Shown here piece after piece: positions 35,511 through 44,707 of a stretch of 64,000 nucleotides of DNA. The notes under the pieces are model-generated. The model did no database searches. It was not told the origin of the DNA and was given only the letters and a program-made list of their open reading frames with translations. This DNA is from Bacteroidales bacterium UBA6408 (GTDB taxonomy: Bacteria; Bacteroidota; Bacteroidia; Bacteroidales; UBA932), in NCBI GenBank assembly GCA_002439805.1, contig DJPQ01000076.1, positions 15,756 through 79,755 of the forward strand, written 5' to 3'. The position numbers were made by a program, and so were the translations under genes. Position 1 is the stretch's first letter. The number at the start of each line of letters is the position of its first letter.

Positions 35511-36032
35511 CTACAGAAGAGCCGCGCCGTTCTGTGACGACAGCAGGTAGCCAGCATCGTCAGGAAGAGCCTTCCCAGCAGCAACGGCGCCCGCTCCGGC
35601 CGCGACGGCAAGCGCGTCGCAGCGCTCGTTCTCCGGATGCCCGGCATGGCCCTTAATCCAATGAAACGTGACATGATGCGCGGCCAGCAAAGGCTCAAGC
35701 CGCATCCACAAATCCGGATTCTTCACTTTTGCATAGCCCTTTGACTTCCACTTGAGGAGCCATCCCTCATTGATTGCCTTGACCACATAGGAAGAGTCGC
35801 TCACCACATGAACCGTGGCAGGCCGCCAACGAATGGCCTCAAGCCCCCTGATTACCGCAAGCAGTTCCATCCGGTTGTTGGTCGTGAGGGCGAACCCGCC
35901 GCTCATCTCGCGTGAATAGTCCCCGCAGCGCAGCACTATCCCATAGCCCCCCGGACCGGGATTCCCGCTCGAAGCCCCGTCAGTATAAAGATAAATCGGC
36001 GGCCTCTGAACAGCCGGCGTCACATTTTCCAT
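35511..36032 (-). CDS. rnhA: Ribonuclease HI
   Basis: A 173-residue enzyme that cuts the RNA strand of RNA-DNA hybrids. The catalytic acidic residues are visible in YLYTDGASSGNPGPGG (Asp), NNRMELLAVI (Glu), VVSDSSYVV (Asp) and NERCDALAV (Asp), with the HWIKGHAGHPENE loop. A short Ala/Gly-rich tail (about 145-173) extends beyond the usual ~150 residues. Confidence 0.95.
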   Translation of the reverse strand: MENVTPAVQRPPIYLYTDGASSGNPGPGGYGIVLRCGDYSREMSGGFALTTNNRMELLAVIRGLEAIRWRPATVHVVSDSSYVVKAINEGWLLKWKSKGYAKVKNPDLWMRLEPLLAAHHVTFHWIKGHAGHPENERCDALAVAAGAGAVAAGKALPDDAGYLLSSQNGAALL

Positions 36033-36091
36033 TGCTAAAAATTTACCTCAAAGTTCATCCAGCAAACAACCTGAGCCAAGTGGATGCACAA

Positions 36092-36210
36092 GGGGATGCA
36101 TAAAAAGATGGAGTGCAAGGCGCGATGGGGATTTCAACACCGGAGCAACCTGATGGTTGTGAGGATTTGAAATTCACACGCAACGAAGCAATCCGCTTTT
36201 TATGCGCCCC
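36092..36210 (-). repeat. 3'-end structured element, copy H
   Basis: 119 bp in minus orientation, 1 nt after the pdxA stop. The outer stem GGGGCGCATAAAAAG pairs with CTTTTTATGCATCCCC with small mismatches. A partial extra arm (GTGGATGCAC) lies just beyond its distal end. Confidence 0.88.
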
Positions 36211-36211
36211 G

Positions 36212-37297
36212 TCACTCTATTACACGGCCGCCGCGAGGCTTGATTTCAGTATCCGGCATCTTCACTTTCAGCCTACCCGCCACCAGATTGTCATAGGCCT
36301 GCCGCTTGTTGAACACGTCAATCGCCGCAAAAATGGAAGCCATCATAGAACGCGGGTCGGCCTCGTCGCGCCCGGCCATCTCGTATGCCGTCCCGTGGTC
36401 CGGAGAAGTCCTCACAATCGGCAGCCCGGCCGTGTAGTTCACCCCGTCCTCGAAGGCAAGCGCCTTGAACGGAATCAGCCCCTGATCGTGGTACATCGCC
36501 AGAACAGCATCGAACTTCGAGTAGTTGCCCAGCCCGAAGAACCCGTCAGGGGAATACGGTCCGAACGCCAGAATACCCTGCGAGACAGCCTCCTGAACCG
36601 CCGGAAGGATGATGTTCTTCTCCTCCTCGCCGAGCAGCCCGCCGTCGCCGCAGTGAGGGTTCAGCCCCAGCACCGCAATCTTCGGGGAATCGACCCCGAA
36701 ATCCCGCTCAAGCGAACGCTTCATAAGCTTCAGCTTGCTGATAATCTTCTCCTTGGTTATTGCAGTAGGCACCTCCTTCAGCGGAATGTGGCCCGTCACA
36801 ACGCCCACCTTGAGGTTGTCGCTGACCATAATCATGCACACCTCATCGACCCCGAACTCCTTTTCGAGATACTCCGTGTGTCCCGTGAAGCCGAATCCCT
36901 CGTTTGCCATCGCCCTCTTGTTGAAAGGCGCGGTCACGAGAACGTCTATGTCTCCGTTCTTTATGTCCGTCACCGCCTGCTCAAGCGCGACCATCGCCGA
37001 CTTGGCGGACTCGGGAGTCGATTGTCCCGGTTCCACATAGACATTGTCAGGAAGGCAGTTGACGATGTTCACCCTCTTGGGATAGATGTCCTTCGCCGAT
37101 GTTATGACATTGGTATTCACCGGCTTGTCGAGATTATGAATCAGTTTCCTGTAAAATCCGAAAATCTTCGATGACCCGTATATCACCGGAGTGCAGAAAT
37201 CGAGAATCCTCTCGTCCGCGAGAGCCTTGATTATGACCTCATATCCGATTCCGTTGCCGTCGCCCTGAGTTATGCCTACGATTATTTTACGTTCCAT
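36212..37297 (-). CDS. pdxA: 4-hydroxythreonine-4-phosphate dehydrogenase
   Basis: A 361-residue enzyme of the DXP-dependent vitamin B6 pathway. It begins MERKIIVGITQGDGNGIGYE, has GFTGHTEYLEKEF, the LNPHCGDGG loop with a metal-binding His, MYHDQGLIPFK and the closing RTSPDHGTAYEMAG. ATG 37297 matches the family start; the 26 upstream residues do not. It oxidises 4-phosphohydroxythreonine with NAD. Divergent from recG. TATCTTTG on the minus strand at 37450-37443 is a possible -7 box. Confidence 0.94.
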   Translation of the reverse strand: MERKIIVGITQGDGNGIGYEVIIKALADERILDFCTPVIYGSSKIFGFYRKLIHNLDKPVNTNVITSAKDIYPKRVNIVNCLPDNVYVEPGQSTPESAKSAMVALEQAVTDIKNGDIDVLVTAPFNKRAMANEGFGFTGHTEYLEKEFGVDEVCMIMVSDNLKVGVVTGHIPLKEVPTAITKEKIISKLKLMKRSLERDFGVDSPKIAVLGLNPHCGDGGLLGEEEKNIILPAVQEAVSQGILAFGPYSPDGFFGLGNYSKFDAVLAMYHDQGLIPFKALAFEDGVNYTAGLPIVRTSPDHGTAYEMAGRDEADPRSMMASIFAAIDVFNKRQAYDNLVAGRLKVKMPDTEIKPRGGRVIE

Positions 37298-37442
37298 ATA
37301 TTTTTGTGTCTTTTGGGTGCATATTCGTTTTCTCATCAGTCGTGTACGCCCGGTACACTCCTTCTTCCAAAACAAATCTGCCCTCCAAAATACATCAAAA
37401 AAAATGTCTCGCCTTTCGTGGGCAGATATGCTTCACATCTTG

Positions 37443-37492
37443 CAAAGATACAAAATATATCGGGAAACATTAGATTCTTTTTCGTAACTTCG
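37443..37492. promoter_or_regulatory. Divergent pdxA/recG promoter region
   Basis: On the minus strand TATCTTTG (37450-37443) is a good -7 box for pdxA. On the plus strand TAACTTCG (37485-37492) is a one-mismatch -7 box for recG, 6 nt before its ATG, so recG may have a very short leader. Confidence 0.45.
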
Positions 37493-37498
37493 CGTGTT

Positions 37499-39748
37499 AT
37501 GCGGAATGAAACGGAAATACAGTATCTGCCGGGAGTGGGACCCAAGCGTGCGGAAGCGCTGAAGAGCGAGTTCGGGGTGAAATATGCCTCCGACCTGCTG
37601 AGGATATACCCGTTCCGCTACATCGACAGGACGTCATTCGTCAGAATCTCCGATGTCAGGGGGGATTCCGCATACATCCAGATTCTCGCCTCCGTCCGGA
37701 AAATCACGCTTTTCGGGGCAAAGGGGGAGATTTCCCCGGAAAACCCGAACACCCTTAAATTCAATACAGTAAAGCGGATGAGCGTGCGTGTTGGCGATGG
37801 GACGGGCGAAATGGAGATGACCTTCTTCAGGGGGATAAAATGGATGTTCGAGAAGCTGTCCGGAGGCGGCGCCTTCATCTTTTTCGGCAAGCCGAACGAA
37901 TACAACGGGCGGTTCAGCATCGTCCATCCGGAAGTCGACAGGCCGGACGAGTGCAGCTCCGCGAAAAGTCAGGCGGAACTCCCGTCAGGCCATGCCCCGA
38001 GCATACTCCCGAGACAAAACGCCATTTCGGGACAACAGCCGGCGGGAACTGAGGCGGGAAGCGCTCCGGGCGAAGGCAGGCTCGTCGGGGTCTATCCGTC
38101 CGGCGAAAAGCTGAAGAACTGCGGAATCACCGGCAAGGTGATGAACAGAATCATGCAGGGGGCGCTGAACGCGGCGCTCGGCCATGAGGTGGAGGTGCTG
38201 CCGATGTACATTCTTGAGAAATACGGACTTGCACCGATTCACTATGCGCTTCGCAACATCCATTTCCCGGACAGCCCCGAGGCTCTGGAAAGGGCACGGT
38301 TCCGGCTCAAGTTCGAGGAGCTGTTCTTCCTCCAGCTCGCGCTGCTCAAGCAGAAGTTCGTGCGGTCGCGTTCGGACAACGGAATCATGATGCCTAAGGT
38401 CGGCGAGGCATTCAACAGCTGCTACAGGTCACTCCCCTTCCCGCTCACGGGAGCGCAGAAGAGGGTCATCACCGAAATCCGCGACGACATGAAGTCGGGG
38501 CATCAGATGAACCGCCTGCTTCAGGGGGACGTTGGCAGCGGGAAGACCATGGTCGCCGTGCTGAGCGCACTCATCGCAGTCGGGAACGGCTATCAGGCCT
38601 GCATCATGGCGCCTACCGAGGTGCTCGCGCAGCAGCACTACAGGAACATCAGCAAGTATCTCGCGCCGACGGGAGTCCGCACCGCTCTGCTCACCGGCAG
38701 CAGCAGGACAGCGGAAAGGCGCGAGGTCCATGCCGGGCTTGAAGACGGCTCCATAGGTATCATAGTCGGGACGCACGCCCTGATTGAGGACAGCGTGAAA
38801 TTCAGGAGACTGGGGCTCGCCATTGTCGATGAGCAGCACCGCTTCGGAGTGGAGCAGAGGGCGAAGCTCTGGAGAAAGACCTGCGACGGGAAGCCGCCCC
38901 ATGTGCTGGTGATGACCGCCACCCCGATTCCGAGAACGCTCGCGATGACACTCTACGGAGATCTCGAAGTCTCTGTCATAGACGAGCTGCCGCCGGGAAG
39001 AAAGCCGGTTCTGACCATTCACGGAACCGAAGGCAAGAGGCTTGTGATGTACAATTTCCTGAAGAAGGAGATTGAGGCCGGACGGCAGGTGTTCATAGTC
39101 TATCCGCTGATTTTTGAGAGCGAGAAGCTTGACTACCAGAACCTTGAGAACGGCATAGAGACCATCCGCCACTATTTCCCGTTCCCGCCCTACAAGATTG
39201 CCGTGGTGCACGGAAAGCTCGACAACGAGGAGAAGGCCTTCAACATGGACGCGTTTTCCGAAGGCAGGGCGAACATACTCGTGGCGACATCGGTCATCGA
39301 GGTGGGTGTGGATGTGCCGAACGCGAGCGTGATGGTCATCGAGAGCGCGGAGCGGTTCGGCCTGAGCCAGCTCCACCAGCTGCGCGGTCGTGTGGGCCGG
39401 GGCAGCGACAAGGCATACTGCATACTGATGACAGGCCACAGGCTCAGCAAGGAGTCAAGAAACCGCATAGAACTTATGTGCAGGACTGAGAACGGCTTCG
39501 AGATTGCCGAGGAGGATATGAAGATGCGCGGCCCGGGCGACCTTGAAGGCACCCAGCAGAGCGGCCTCCCGATTGACCTCAACATCGCCTCCCTCGCCAA
39601 GGACGGCCAGATTCTAAGCGCCGCCCGCGCCGCCGCCTCCGCCGTCCTGAACGAGGATCCGACGCTCAGCCTCGCCAAAAACGCGCCTCTGCTCGCCGAA
39701 CTGCGGAAAAACAAATACGAGATAAAGGACTACAGCAAAATCAGCTGA
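37499..39748 (+). CDS. recG: ATP-dependent DNA helicase RecG
   Basis: A 749-residue branch-migrating helicase for stalled forks and recombination intermediates. It has an N-terminal wedge (OB-fold) domain, Walker A GDVGSGKT at about 343-350, DEQHRFG at about 444, TATPIPRTL, and C-terminal QLRGRVGRGSDKAYC. ATG 37499 (MRNETEIQYLPGVGPKRAEA) starts at the family's usual N-terminus. A low-complexity insert of about 45 residues (about 148-192, rich in Pro, Ser, Gly and Ala) lies in the wedge region just before the GVYPSGEKL motif. Confidence 0.94.
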   Translation: MRNETEIQYLPGVGPKRAEALKSEFGVKYASDLLRIYPFRYIDRTSFVRISDVRGDSAYIQILASVRKITLFGAKGEISPENPNTLKFNTVKRMSVRVGDGTGEMEMTFFRGIKWMFEKLSGGGAFIFFGKPNEYNGRFSIVHPEVDRPDECSSAKSQAELPSGHAPSILPRQNAISGQQPAGTEAGSAPGEGRLVGVYPSGEKLKNCGITGKVMNRIMQGALNAALGHEVEVLPMYILEKYGLAPIHYALRNIHFPDSPEALERARFRLKFEELFFLQLALLKQKFVRSRSDNGIMMPKVGEAFNSCYRSLPFPLTGAQKRVITEIRDDMKSGHQMNRLLQGDVGSGKTMVAVLSALIAVGNGYQACIMAPTEVLAQQHYRNISKYLAPTGVRTALLTGSSRTAERREVHAGLEDGSIGIIVGTHALIEDSVKFRRLGLAIVDEQHRFGVEQRAKLWRKTCDGKPPHVLVMTATPIPRTLAMTLYGDLEVSVIDELPPGRKPVLTIHGTEGKRLVMYNFLKKEIEAGRQVFIVYPLIFESEKLDYQNLENGIETIRHYFPFPPYKIAVVHGKLDNEEKAFNMDAFSEGRANILVATSVIEVGVDVPNASVMVIESAERFGLSQLHQLRGRVGRGSDKAYCILMTGHRLSKESRNRIELMCRTENGFEIAEEDMKMRGPGDLEGTQQSGLPIDLNIASLAKDGQILSAARAAASAVLNEDPTLSLAKNAPLLAELRKNKYEIKDYSKIS

Positions 39749-39792
39749 TATGATTTCCACATAAAGAACACATAACCAATACCACATTTCTC

Positions 39793-40739
39793 ATGAAACA
39801 GAAACTGCTGCCCCTCTGACTCTGCTTCTCGCCTTGTCATGCCTCCGTCTTCCGGCACAGACCCTCGCTGTCGGAAGCACCCCTGTCCCGGATACGCAGC
39901 CGTACAAGTACTCCGGCAAGGAACGCATCGGCGAGCTCGGCCTCGGATGGCACGATTTCGGAGCGAGGCACTACGACCCGGTGCTGATGCGCTGGCACAC
40001 CTCCGACGTCCGGGCGGAAAAGTCGGCAAATTTCTCCCCGTATGCATTTTGTCTGAATAATCCTGTTAACTTTGTGGATCCGGACGGCAGGTTCCCGGAC
40101 ATTGTCTGGGACCTGTTCAGCGTCGGGCTCGGCGTCAGGAGCTTCGCCGACAATGTCAGGGCCGGCAATGTCTGGGGCGCTGTGTTTGACGCCGGCGGCA
40201 TCGTCGTGGACGTGGTCGCGGCAGCCTTCCCGCTCGTCCCGGGAGGAGTCGGAGCCGTGCGTGCGGGAATCAAGGCCGCCAAGGCTGCGGACACAGTCGA
40301 TGACATGGTGGATGCGGCAAGGGCGGCTGACAAGGTTCTTGATGCGGCGAAGACTGCCGACCGCGTTGACAACGCCACGGATGTTGCCAAGTCAATGAAG
40401 CGTGGCCCGAAACCAAATGGTGGAGATGCAAAGCCGCATGGAAATGCTGACCATAATAAGGCAATTGATGATAAAATTATAGAACTGGAAAAATCTGACA
40501 GAGTAGAGTATATCAGAAAAAATCAGGCTCAAGTTGATTACGACGGCAATAAAGTCGGAAATAATCGTCCTGACATCCAGTGGAATGCAGATGGCGTTCA
40601 CCATAACTACGAGGTGGACAGAACGATGAAGAACAGTGACCGTCACAAGAAGGTTATTGAAAAGAATGACCCTAAGGCGGTGTTTGAGTATGAATTGATA
40701 GAGGATGGCCTCACGCCATTTGACAGAATTATAAAATAA
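39793..40739 (+). pseudogene. Rhs-type C-terminal toxin tip with frameshifted signal peptide
   Basis: ATG 39793 starts a signal peptide (MKQKLLPL) that stops at TGA 39817. A one-base shift in the C-rich CCCCTCTG restores TLLLALSCLRLPAQ and the rest of the frame to 40739. The body begins directly with the end of the Rhs core: KYSGKERIGELGLGWHDFGA, YDPVLMRWHTSD, SPYAFCLNNPVNFVDPDG. An Ala/Asp-rich region (about 100-185) leads to a C-terminal domain with NRPDIQW...YEVDR, resembling a restriction-nuclease-fold toxin (inference). The large Rhs repeat body is missing. Codon use becomes AT-rich after about 40430. The frameshift may be real or a sequencing error. Confidence 0.7.
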
Positions 40740-40746
40740 AAAGAAA

Positions 40747-41343
40747 ATGATAACGCGTTATTTCACCTTTTTTGATGCTGGTATGGAGGATGTCTGCCGG
40801 TCAATAATCGACATAAAAGAGCCTTCATATCCTGTTAGTGCGAGCAAGTCTCCTTTGAAAATAGACTTGTCATATGTTGATTATGGGGCGTTGGTTACAA
40901 AGATGGTGCTTTGGGCACCACAAAAAAGACAGACAGCCGTGTATGGCAACCAGGGAGATGGTTTTTATACACTATGCAATGTTTTGAATCTGCGTTATGG
41001 ATATGACGTCACTCAGATTTGCCTGACATTGGATCCGGAGAATAAGATTGATGACGAAGTGTATGATATGAGGTTGTTTTATCATATTGGGAAAGTATAT
41101 GAACGGCGACTTGTCCGTGTGATGCAGGATCCACGCTGGGACTTCTATGAAATCGGAGAGCCTTTCCCGTTTGAGCAGACGGAAAAATACAAGGAGCGCA
41201 TCAAGAAGAAGCGCCTGACGAACGACATGATTCTGGACTATGCGGAAGCCATGGGCTACGATGTCCGCAATCCCGATTTTTGGAAGTCGGACAATGCAAC
41301 CTATCTTGAATGGTCTAAGATTCCAGTTGCAAAGCAGAAGTGA
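40747..41343 (+). CDS. Probable immunity protein for the Rhs toxin tip
   Basis: A 198-residue soluble protein starting 7 bp after the toxin frame. It is mixed alpha/beta with acidic and aromatic residues (MITRYFTFFDAGMEDVC; FYEIGEPFPFEQTEKYKERI), has no signal peptide, and has low GC like the toxin's end. Position and size fit the immunity partner that neutralises the tip toxin in the cytoplasm. I do not recognise the immunity family. Its 3' end runs into a relic of a second toxin. Confidence 0.65.
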   Translation: MITRYFTFFDAGMEDVCRSIIDIKEPSYPVSASKSPLKIDLSYVDYGALVTKMVLWAPQKRQTAVYGNQGDGFYTLCNVLNLRYGYDVTQICLTLDPENKIDDEVYDMRLFYHIGKVYERRLVRVMQDPRWDFYEIGEPFPFEQTEKYKERIKKKRLTNDMILDYAEAMGYDVRNPDFWKSDNATYLEWSKIPVAKQK

Positions 41344-41449
41344 CAATCATCTTGATGTCCAGTGGAATGCGGATGGCTTTCTTCATAATTATGAGGTTGA
41401 CAAAATCCCAAGGATTGTAACTTTAGACATAAAAATAAATGGTTACTGA
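41342..41449 (+). pseudogene. Relic of a second toxin tip
   Basis: One frame from 41342 encodes DNHLDVQWNADGFLHNYEVD, closely matching RPDIQWNADGVHHNYEVD of the toxin upstream, then stops at 41449. Only about 35 residues remain, without start or upstream domain. It overlaps the first codons of the WYL gene at 41439. Confidence 0.7.
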
Positions 41450-42365
41450 ACTGATTGCGAAATATATCTGGCTGCTGAGAGCGGTCATGGACACCGGGGA
41501 GGCGGGGATTACGCTCGGGGAAATTTCGGGGCGTTATGAGAGGAGGTTCGGGGAGACGCTGGCACGACGGACGTTCGCGAACTACAGGATCGGGGTCGAG
41601 GAGACCTTCGGCGTGGGGATTGCCTGCGACCGGAGCACTAACCGCTACATGATTGACAGTAGCAGCCGCATGAGCGACAGCGGGGCAGCGGAATGGCTCA
41701 TCGACAGCTTCACGGTCAATTCCCTGCTCGAAAGGGGCAAGGAAGCGCTCAGCGGACGCATTGAGGTGGAGCCGGTTCCGTCAGGGCACCGGTTTCTCAC
41801 GCGAATCATGGAGGCGATGCTTGAGGGGCGCAGGATTGCAATCGAATACTGCAAGTACAGCAGCGCGGCTCCGGAACGGCTGACCGTGCTCCCCTACGCC
41901 CTCAAGGAAGACAAGAGGCGCTGGTATCTCTACGGCCACTGCATCGAACGCGGGGCGCTGAGATGCTACGCACTCGACAGGCTCGTATCCTTGGAAATTC
42001 TGCCCGACAGGTTCATATATCCCGAAAATTTCAGTCTCGGCGAACTTCTCGCGACGTCGTTCGGAACATACATCCCCCGCGAGGGGGAAAAGGGCAGCAC
42101 GGTCGAGTTCAGGGCGCGTGGAGTGCAGGCGAAATATATCTCCGACCTCCCCATCCACCACAGCCAAAAATTTCTGAAAACCGAGGGAGAATGGACATAT
42201 TTTTCTATTTTTGTGTCGCCGGACAGCGATGACCTCTATTTTGAACTCAGAAAATATGGGAGTGCAATCGAAGTCCTGAGCCCGGAAAAGGTCCGGAGGA
42301 GGCTCCGCGACGAGGCTCTTGCCGTCATAGGCATTTACGGAGAGACTGAGAATCCGGGGGCGTAG
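41439..42365 (+). CDS. WYL-domain transcriptional regulator
   Basis: A 308-residue regulator. The N-terminal ~80 residues form a winged-helix-type DNA-binding region (ITLGEISGRYERRFGETLAR). The WYL domain spans about 130-215 with IEYCKYSSAAPERLTVLPYALKEDKRRWYLYG, read in parts: TVLPYALKED and RRWYLYG. A WCX-like C-terminal extension follows. WYL domains bind nucleotides or nucleic acids and often control defence or DNA-damage genes. It overlaps the toxin relic by 11 bp, but no functional link is shown. Confidence 0.85.
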   Translation: MVTELIAKYIWLLRAVMDTGEAGITLGEISGRYERRFGETLARRTFANYRIGVEETFGVGIACDRSTNRYMIDSSSRMSDSGAAEWLIDSFTVNSLLERGKEALSGRIEVEPVPSGHRFLTRIMEAMLEGRRIAIEYCKYSSAAPERLTVLPYALKEDKRRWYLYGHCIERGALRCYALDRLVSLEILPDRFIYPENFSLGELLATSFGTYIPREGEKGSTVEFRARGVQAKYISDLPIHHSQKFLKTEGEWTYFSIFVSPDSDDLYFELRKYGSAIEVLSPEKVRRRLRDEALAVIGIYGETENPGA

Positions 42366-42438
42366 GCATGAAAACCGCGTGGGCCGTAGGAACAGAACTT
42401 GCGACGCTTAGGTATATAATTGATATATTGACATATAA

Positions 42439-44625
42439 ATGAGAAAAGGAACAATCATTTTGGCTTCGGGTCTCGTGGCAGTCGGGGCCGCAGCCGGCAT
42501 CATTATGGGAATTTTTGCAAAAGAAAAGGAATCCGAAGAAAAGGAGTTCATCGGAAAATCGGAAATTATGGTCGAGGACGGCAAGATGACTCCCGAAGTG
42601 CTGCTTGCGTTCGGAAGGCTCTCGGACCCGCAGGTGTCGCCGGACGGAAAGAAACTGCTCTATGGGGTGTCATACAATTCAATTGAGGAAAACCGTTCTT
42701 GCAGAAACCTGTATATCAACAATCTTGACGGAAGCGACGCTCATCTTGCCACCCGCTCCGGGAAAAGCATCAGCAACGCGCGATGGAGCGCGGACGGGGA
42801 AAAGGTCGCATACCTGATGGGCGGGCAGATTTACATCGCCAAGGTAAGAAGAGACGGCACGCTCGGCAAGGGTCGCAAAGTCAGCGATGTGGAAAACGGA
42901 ATCGGAGAGTTCAAGCTCTCGCCGGACCAGTCTCAGGTGATATTCCTCTCAACCGTCAACGGGCGCGTGAAGACTCCGGGACAGATATACCCCGACCTGC
43001 CGAAAGCCGAGGCTTATGAAACGGAGACGATGATGTACCGCCACTGGGATCACTGGGTTGAGGAAATCCCGCACAGCTTCGTCGGAACTTTCGACTGGGA
43101 CAAGGGGCTTGGAAATTTCTTTGACATACTCGGAAGCGAGGGCGCGGCGGACGGAGGAACATCCCCTTACGAGCTGCCGACAGAGCCTTTCGGAGGGCTT
43201 GAAGAGCTCTGCTGGAGCCCCGACGGGACACGGATTGCCTACTCCTGCCGCAAAAAAGACGGGAGGGAATATGCGTTCTCGACAGACACGGAAATATACA
43301 TATATAATATACAGAGCGGAGAATGCGTGCGCATCCCGATGAAGGGAGGCTATGACACGACTCCGGTGTGGAGTCCGGACGGCAGCAGGATTTGCTGGGT
43401 TTCAATGGAGCGGGACGGCTACGAGGCTGACAGGCAGAGGCTTATGGTCGCCGAGATTGACGGGATGAAAGTCGGGGCAATCCGCGAACTGAGCGACGGA
43501 TTCAAGTACAATGTCGCCGGACCGGCGTGGGACGACGATTCGGGGCACATCTGGTTCAACGCTCTCGCCGAAGGGCTACAGGCGGTCTATGTCACTGACC
43601 TTGAAGGCAATGTCGAGCGCAAGACTGACGAGAGCCTGTGGTACGACTTCACGACTCCGTTCTTCATCGACAGGACTGACGGCCGCGAGGTTCTCTACAC
43701 CACATGGCAGAGCATGGATTTCCCGACCGAGATAGTCGCGTTCGACACGGGCACGCAGACGGGCACGCAGGTCACCGACGAGAACGGCCATATTCTCTCG
43801 CAGCTCAAGGAGCACAGAACCGAGGCCCGGACGGTGAAGACCGTAGATGGAAGGGATATGCTGACATGGGTCCTGTTCCCGCCGGAGTTTGACCCGTCGA
43901 AGAAATGGCCGGCGATAGAAATCTGTCTCGGAGGACCTCAGGGGACGCTGAGTCAGGGATGGTCCTACCGCTGGAACTACAGGCTGATGTGCTCGCAGGG
44001 CTATGTAGTCATCCTTCCCAACCGCCGAGGAACGACCGCGTTCGGTCAGGAATGGTGCGAGCAGATTTCCGGAGACTACTGCGGCCTTAACATTCAGGAC
44101 TACCTCAGCGCGGCGCGTGAGTTCAAGGCCGAGCCATATATCGGGAAGATGGCGGCCTGCGGGGCGAGCTACGGAGGCTACTCGGTCTATTACCTCTGCG
44201 GGGTGCACGGCAATGTCTATGACGCCTTCATCGCCCATGCCGGTATCTTCAATCAGGAACATATGTACATGACCACCGAGGAGATGTGGTTTCCGACATG
44301 GGACAACGGAGGAGCGCCTTGGGACAACAACCCGACCGCTGTCCGCCACTACGCGAACTCCCCGCACAAACTCATCAGGAACTGGCACACTCCCCTTCTT
44401 GTCATCCACGGAGGAAGCGATTTCCGCGTGCCTTACGATCAGGGGATGGCTGCCTACAACTGTGCGCAGATGATGGGCGTGCCGTCGGAGCTGATTGTTT
44501 TCCCTGACGAGAACCACTGGATTCTGAAGCCGCAGAACGCGGTTTTCTGGCACAGGAGCTACTTCAGCTGGCTGAACAGGTGGCTTGCTGATGAGGACAG
44601 AGGGAAAACGGAAACTGTCAAGTAA
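42439..44625 (+). CDS. S9C-type dipeptidyl peptidase (DPP5-like)
   Basis: A 728-residue secreted serine peptidase with an N-terminal signal anchor (about 5-26). The beta-propeller covers about 45-450 with repeated SPDG/SADG turns. The catalytic domain has Ser577 in CGASYGGYSV, Asp661 in HGGSDFRVPY and His693 in DENHWILKPQN. The layout matches bacterial DPP5, which releases dipeptides from peptides with hydrophobic or Ala residues. It acts in the periplasm in asaccharolytic relatives. It precedes the glp genes by 82 bp containing a 14-bp tandem repeat. Confidence 0.88.
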   Translation: MRKGTIILASGLVAVGAAAGIIMGIFAKEKESEEKEFIGKSEIMVEDGKMTPEVLLAFGRLSDPQVSPDGKKLLYGVSYNSIEENRSCRNLYINNLDGSDAHLATRSGKSISNARWSADGEKVAYLMGGQIYIAKVRRDGTLGKGRKVSDVENGIGEFKLSPDQSQVIFLSTVNGRVKTPGQIYPDLPKAEAYETETMMYRHWDHWVEEIPHSFVGTFDWDKGLGNFFDILGSEGAADGGTSPYELPTEPFGGLEELCWSPDGTRIAYSCRKKDGREYAFSTDTEIYIYNIQSGECVRIPMKGGYDTTPVWSPDGSRICWVSMERDGYEADRQRLMVAEIDGMKVGAIRELSDGFKYNVAGPAWDDDSGHIWFNALAEGLQAVYVTDLEGNVERKTDESLWYDFTTPFFIDRTDGREVLYTTWQSMDFPTEIVAFDTGTQTGTQVTDENGHILSQLKEHRTEARTVKTVDGRDMLTWVLFPPEFDPSKKWPAIEICLGGPQGTLSQGWSYRWNYRLMCSQGYVVILPNRRGTTAFGQEWCEQISGDYCGLNIQDYLSAAREFKAEPYIGKMAACGASYGGYSVYYLCGVHGNVYDAFIAHAGIFNQEHMYMTTEEMWFPTWDNGGAPWDNNPTAVRHYANSPHKLIRNWHTPLLVIHGGSDFRVPYDQGMAAYNCAQMMGVPSELIVFPDENHWILKPQNAVFWHRSYFSWLNRWLADEDRGKTETVK

Positions 44626-44635
44626 GTCCTGAAAA

Positions 44636-44705
44636 TCAATCGGGACAAGTCAATCGGGGCAAGTCAATCGGGACAAGTCAATCGGGACAAGTCAATCAAG
44701 GACAG
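44636..44705. repeat. 14-bp tandem repeat before glpA
   Basis: TCAATCGGGACAAG occurs in five consecutive units (44636-44705), the second with one change and the last diverged. It ends 2 bp before the glpA ATG at 44708, so it occupies the whole translation-initiation region. Confidence 0.92.
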
Positions 44706-44707
44706 GC

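Noticed and set aside
36113..37174. Long plus-strand frame across element H and pdxA
   Set aside because: Begins inside the structured element and runs antisense to pdxA; Arg/His-rich shadow composition.
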